Shown here piece by piece: positions 6,581-9,093 of a stretch of 9,093 nucleotides of DNA. Position 1 is the first letter of the stretch. Every line of letters starts with the position of its first letter. The stretch is from NCBI GenBank assembly GCA_946625715.1, contig CAMOTK010000073.1:1-9093 (forward strand). The letters are read 5' to 3'. The notes beneath the pieces are model-generated. The model had not been told where the DNA came from. It saw only the letters and a list, made by a program, of their open reading frames with translations, and searched no databases. The position numbers were made by a program, and so were the translations under genes. The DNA comes from an uncultured Prevotella sp. Its GTDB lineage: Bacteria; Bacteroidota; Bacteroidia; Bacteroidales; Bacteroidaceae.

Positions 6581-8056
6581 TTGATTGAAGACGAACTGAA
6601 ATACCGTATTCGCGAGCACTTTGGCCACGTGCCGACTGCCGAACAGGAGCATGCCATCGGCGTGCTGGCCATGTTTATGGCCGACCGGCGCGACCAGACG
6701 GCGATGATTTTGCGCGGTTCGGCCGGCACCGGCAAGACCACGCTGGCCGGAGCAGTGGTGCAGGCGCTGCTGTCGCTCGGGCAGAAGCTGGTGCTCATGG
6801 CGCCCACGGGGCGAGCCGCCAAGGTTTTCTCGCTGAACGCACGCCATCCGGCCTTCACCATCCATCGCCGCATCTACCGCCAGAAGCAGGCCGGCGACCT
6901 GTCGGCGTTCAATCTGAACGCCAACCTGCATACCGACACCTTATTTATTATAGACGAGGCCTCGATGATTAGCAATCAGGGCTTCTCCGACACCTTCGGC
7001 TCGGGCTGTCTGCTCGACGACCTGGTGCAGTACGTCTATGGCGGCCGAAACTGCCGCATGCTCCTCATTGGCGACCGCGCCCAGCTGCCCCCCGTGGGCG
7101 AAGACGAGAGCCCCGCGCTGAGCAGCAGTGTGCTGGCCGGCTACGGGCTGCATGCCTACCAGTGCGACCTGAGCGAAGTGCTGCGCCAGAGTCAGGACTC
7201 GGGCATCCTGTGGAATGCCACGCAGATACGCCGCATGCTCACCGATGCCGACATGCTCGGACTGCCGAAAATACGTTTCGGCGGTTTCCCCGACATCAGC
7301 ATCGTGCCCGGCGACGAGCTCATCGAGACGCTGGCCTCGAGCTACAGCCACGTGGGCATGGACGAGACGATGGTGGTCACGCGCTCGAACAAGCGGGCAA
7401 ACATCTACAACCAAGGCATTCGCAACACCATTCTCGACCGCGACGACCTGCTCTGTCGCGGCGACCAGCTCATGATTGTGAAGAACAACTATTTCTGGGT
7501 GCAGGAAAAGGCGGGCGACGAGGCGCGAAAGGACGCCCGGCAGCAACTCTCGTTCCTGGCCAACGGCGACGTGGCCGTGGTGCAGCGCGTGCGCAACATC
7601 CATGAACTCTACGGCTTCCACTTCGCCGACGTGAGCATGACGCTACCCGACTACGACGACCAAGAGCTCACGGCCACCGTGCTGCTCGACACGCTCACCG
7701 CCGAAGCGCCGGCGCTGACCCGCGAACAGCAGGAGCAACTGTTCAGCGCCGTCATGGACGACTATGCCGACGTGCCCCTGAAGGCCGACCGACTGAAGAA
7801 GCTGAAGACCGACGCCCACTACAACGCCCTGCAGGTGAAGTTTGCCTATGCCGTCACCTGCCACAAGGCCCAGGGCGGACAGTGGGCACACATCTACGTG
7901 GACCAGGGCTACATGACCGACGACATGCTTGCGCCCGACTATCTGCACTGGCTCTACACCGCCTTCACCCGCGCCACCGAGCGCCTCTATCTCGTGAACT
8001 GGCCGAAGACACAGGTGGCCGGCGACGAGGCTGAAACCGAAAATAAACAAGTATGA
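6581..8056 (+). CDS. RecD-like ATP-dependent DNA helicase (superfamily 1)
   Basis: About 491 residues from the proposed TTG start. The protein should unwind DNA 5'-3' in repair or recombination, acting alone: the length suits a compact RecD/Dda-like helicase, and no RecB or RecC gene is near. Motifs in order: TAEQEHAI (19-26), Walker A GSAGTGKTT (46-54), TGRAAK (76-81), Walker B IIDEAS (123-128), GDRAQLPPVG (164-173), LSEVLRQ with arginine (197-203), an SH3-like insert near NGDVAVV (328-334), TCHKAQGGQW (426-435), and motif VI YTAFTRATERLYL (459-471, Arg464). All needed ATPase residues are present. The frame is open back to an ATG at 6422, but that lies inside the opposite gene and upstream of the promoter. 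No ATG occurs between the promoter and residue 31, so TTG at 6581 (LIEDELKYRI) is preferred and TTG at 6551 is possible. Its stop overlaps the next start (ATGA). Confidence 0.88.
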   Translation: MIEDELKYRIREHFGHVPTAEQEHAIGVLAMFMADRRDQTAMILRGSAGTGKTTLAGAVVQALLSLGQKLVLMAPTGRAAKVFSLNARHPAFTIHRRIYRQKQAGDLSAFNLNANLHTDTLFIIDEASMISNQGFSDTFGSGCLLDDLVQYVYGGRNCRMLLIGDRAQLPPVGEDESPALSSSVLAGYGLHAYQCDLSEVLRQSQDSGILWNATQIRRMLTDADMLGLPKIRFGGFPDISIVPGDELIETLASSYSHVGMDETMVVTRSNKRANIYNQGIRNTILDRDDLLCRGDQLMIVKNNYFWVQEKAGDEARKDARQQLSFLANGDVAVVQRVRNIHELYGFHFADVSMTLPDYDDQELTATVLLDTLTAEAPALTREQQEQLFSAVMDDYADVPLKADRLKKLKTDAHYNALQVKFAYAVTCHKAQGGQWAHIYVDQGYMTDDMLAPDYLHWLYTAFTRATERLYLVNWPKTQVAGDEAETENKQV

Positions 8057-8622
8057 TATATATCGACGAAAAACTGTTTGAACTGGACCTTGAAACCGCT
8101 CTTGGCGAAATCTCTGAGCAGCGGCGCGAGCAGGCACTGCGCTTCCGCTACGAGCAGGGACGGCGCGAGTGTGTGGCTGCCTACCTGTTGCTGAAGCGCG
8201 GCCTGCGCGAGGAGTTTGGCATCACCGAGAATCCCGTGTTCCACTACGGCGAGCACGGCAAACCGTTCATCGTGGGCCATCCCGACATCTGCTTCAACCT
8301 GAGCCACTGTCGCGAGGCTGCTGCCTGCGCCATCGGCCGACGGCCCGTGGGCATCGACGTGGAGAGCATCGGGCGCTACAAGGAGAGCGTGGCCCGCTAC
8401 GCCATGAACGACCGCGAGATGGCTCTGATACAGGCCGCCGAGCGGCCCGAAGTGATGTTCACCCGCCTGTGGACCATGAAAGAAGCCCGCCAGAAACTGA
8501 CGGGCGAAGGCATTTCCAACAACATGAAAGACCTGCTCGTGCAGGACGACCATATAAAATATACCACCGTCGAGCGTCTCGAACGTGGGTATGTCTACAC
8601 CATAGCTGAGTTTTTGACATGA
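8053..8622 (+). CDS. 4'-phosphopantetheinyl transferase, Sfp/HetI type
   Basis: The 189-residue enzyme transfers phosphopantetheine from coenzyme A to a serine of a carrier protein, activating it for fatty-acid, polyketide or peptide synthesis. The family motifs are in order: FNLSHC (81-86), VGIDVE (99-104, with the Mg-binding Asp102 and Glu104), and WTMKEARQKLTGEGI (140-154, with Glu144 and catalytic Lys143/Lys148). The preceding KPFIV segment is the usual substrate-side stretch. It is near the short end of the Sfp class. The start codon overlaps the helicase stop (ATGA, 8053-8056), so the two are co-translated. No carrier protein or megasynthase gene is in the window, so the target is unknown; it could be the fatty-acid carrier protein or a distant aryl-polyene or other cluster. 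Confidence 0.9.
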   Translation: MIYIDEKLFELDLETALGEISEQRREQALRFRYEQGRRECVAAYLLLKRGLREEFGITENPVFHYGEHGKPFIVGHPDICFNLSHCREAAACAIGRRPVGIDVESIGRYKESVARYAMNDREMALIQAAERPEVMFTRLWTMKEARQKLTGEGISNNMKDLLVQDDHIKYTTVERLERGYVYTIAEFLT

Positions 8623-8645
8623 TAGTGAAATTCTCTTATCAATTA

Positions 8646-8677
8646 TTTGGATAATTCAAAGAAAAACGCTATCTTTG
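8646..8677 (+). promoter_or_regulatory. Consensus Bacteroidetes promoter before the last gene
   Basis: TTTG at 8646-8649 and TATCTTTG at 8670-8677 are separated by exactly 20 bp, matching the -33/-7 consensus in sequence and spacing. It is the best promoter in the window. The start is expected near 8684, leaving a leader of about 180 nt before the ATG at 8863. It begins 24 bp after the transferase stop, and I see no terminator hairpin between them. Confidence 0.8.
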
Positions 8678-8683
8678 CAACAT

Positions 8684-8862
8684 CGTATTGTACACCAGCA
8701 TTGGTGTGCCGACGCGAAGCCTGTTTGCGAAGGAGTGCGTCCCACCACCCATCCTTGGGATAGACACCTGCCCTTCTTCCGAACGGGACGGAGAAAAACA
8801 AAAAGGAAATTGATTAAAATTGCTGAGTTACGGGTGTCAATGAAGCGCTGTTACTAGTTATT
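8684..8862 (+). promoter_or_regulatory. Long, probably structured 5' leader
   Basis: This stretch has no credible gene but several possible helices. Hairpin 1 is GTACACCA/TGGTGTGC (8690-8709, 8 bp with one wobble, loop GCAT). Hairpin 2 is GACGC/GCGTC (8711-8715 with 8737-8741). Hairpin 3 is CCCA/TGGG (8748-8759). Hairpin 4 is CCCTTC/GAA-C-GGG (8771-8787). A long-range helix pairs GACACCTG (8763-8770) with CGGGTGTC (8831-8838), 8 bp with one wobble, and encloses hairpin 4 and an A-rich stretch (about 8791-8818). I do not recognise a known riboswitch. The structure is a reading by eye and was not folded by software. Confidence 0.4.
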
Positions 8863-9093
8863 ATGAAAAGACTACAACTGTTGGTCTTGCTTCTTGTGCT
8901 TGCTACCGTTGGCTTGTGGGCGCAGGACAACATCAAGGTATCGCGGTTTGGCTTGCTGGAAAACGACCTTACGGCCAACACCTTTGGTACGCAGAAGCTC
9001 GACCAGAATGGCGAGAAAGCTGCTCTCATTAAAATTCAAGCTCCAGAACAAGGATTCACCTTCAACGGCGGTTCGCTGGGCATTGTGGCTCCC
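8863..9093 (+). CDS. Secreted protein, N-terminal fragment (cut by the window end)
   Basis: The first 77 codons are open to the last base, so the C-terminus is missing. Residues 1-20 are a signal peptide (MKRLQLLVLL core, cleavage after LWA before QD), without a lipobox cysteine. The mature start carries ENDLTANTFGTQKLDQNGE, then ALIKI, GFTFNGG and SLGIV. From memory, this DLTANT-DQNG-ALIK-GF-F pattern opens a group of secreted Bacteroidetes proteins that continue into PEGA-like, TPR or sulfatase-modifying-type domains; I cannot say which applies here. A Prevotella-like surface or periplasmic protein is the safe reading. The ATG at 8863 follows an AT-rich stretch without a Shine-Dalgarno sequence and lies about 180 nt from the consensus promoter at 8646-8677. 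Confidence 0.7.
   Translation, partial: MKRLQLLVLLLVLATVGLWAQDNIKVSRFGLLENDLTANTFGTQKLDQNGEKAALIKIQAPEQGFTFNGGSLGIVAP

Noticed and set aside
8675..8857. 60-codon plus-strand open frame in the leader
   Set aside because: It begins with TTG inside the -7 box, upstream of the expected transcription start, and its product resembles nothing known to me.

Overview
The window looks like chromosomal DNA from a GC-rich member of the Bacteroidales, most likely Prevotellaceae-like. Three things support this. The intergenic gaps carry Bacteroidetes-type promoters (a TAnnTTTG -7 box, once with a TTTG -33 box 20 bp upstream), and the gene starts lack Shine-Dalgarno sequences. The gene content is typical: a DUF3822-rsmD pair, a RecD-like helicase, a GH2 enzyme with DUF4982-type C-terminal domains, and a CE12-like SGNH esterase. 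The genus is an inference from memory of these families, not from a search.

Layout. Positions 1-163 hold the end of a 22-bp tandem repeat and a strong minus-strand terminator. From 164 to 3883 there is a divergent carbohydrate pair: a secreted rhamnogalacturonan acetylesterase-like esterase (minus) and a secreted GH2 glycosidase (plus), separated by a 129-bp gap with back-to-back promoters. This resembles a small fragment of a pectin-utilisation locus, with no SusC/SusD, polysaccharide lyase or regulator in view.

From 3898 to 6488 there is a minus-strand three-gene operon: DUF3822 protein, 16S rRNA methyltransferase RsmD (ATGA overlap), and a PBP4-type D-Ala-D-Ala carboxypeptidase 24 bp downstream. 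The operon runs convergently into the GH2 gene with only 14 bp between stops. From about 6509 to 8622 a plus-strand pair encodes a RecD-like SF1 helicase and an Sfp-type 4'-phosphopantetheinyl transferase, again with an ATGA overlap. The promoters of the two operons face each other and overlap at 6509-6540.

From 8623 to the end there is a very good consensus promoter, a roughly 180-nt leader with several possible hairpins, and the first 77 codons of a secreted protein that runs off the window. No tRNA, rRNA, insertion sequence, CRISPR array or phage gene was seen. Most of the window is ordinary housekeeping and polysaccharide-degradation DNA. The least explained parts are the structured leader at 8684-8862, the overlapping facing promoters at 6509-6540, and the repeat at the left edge.
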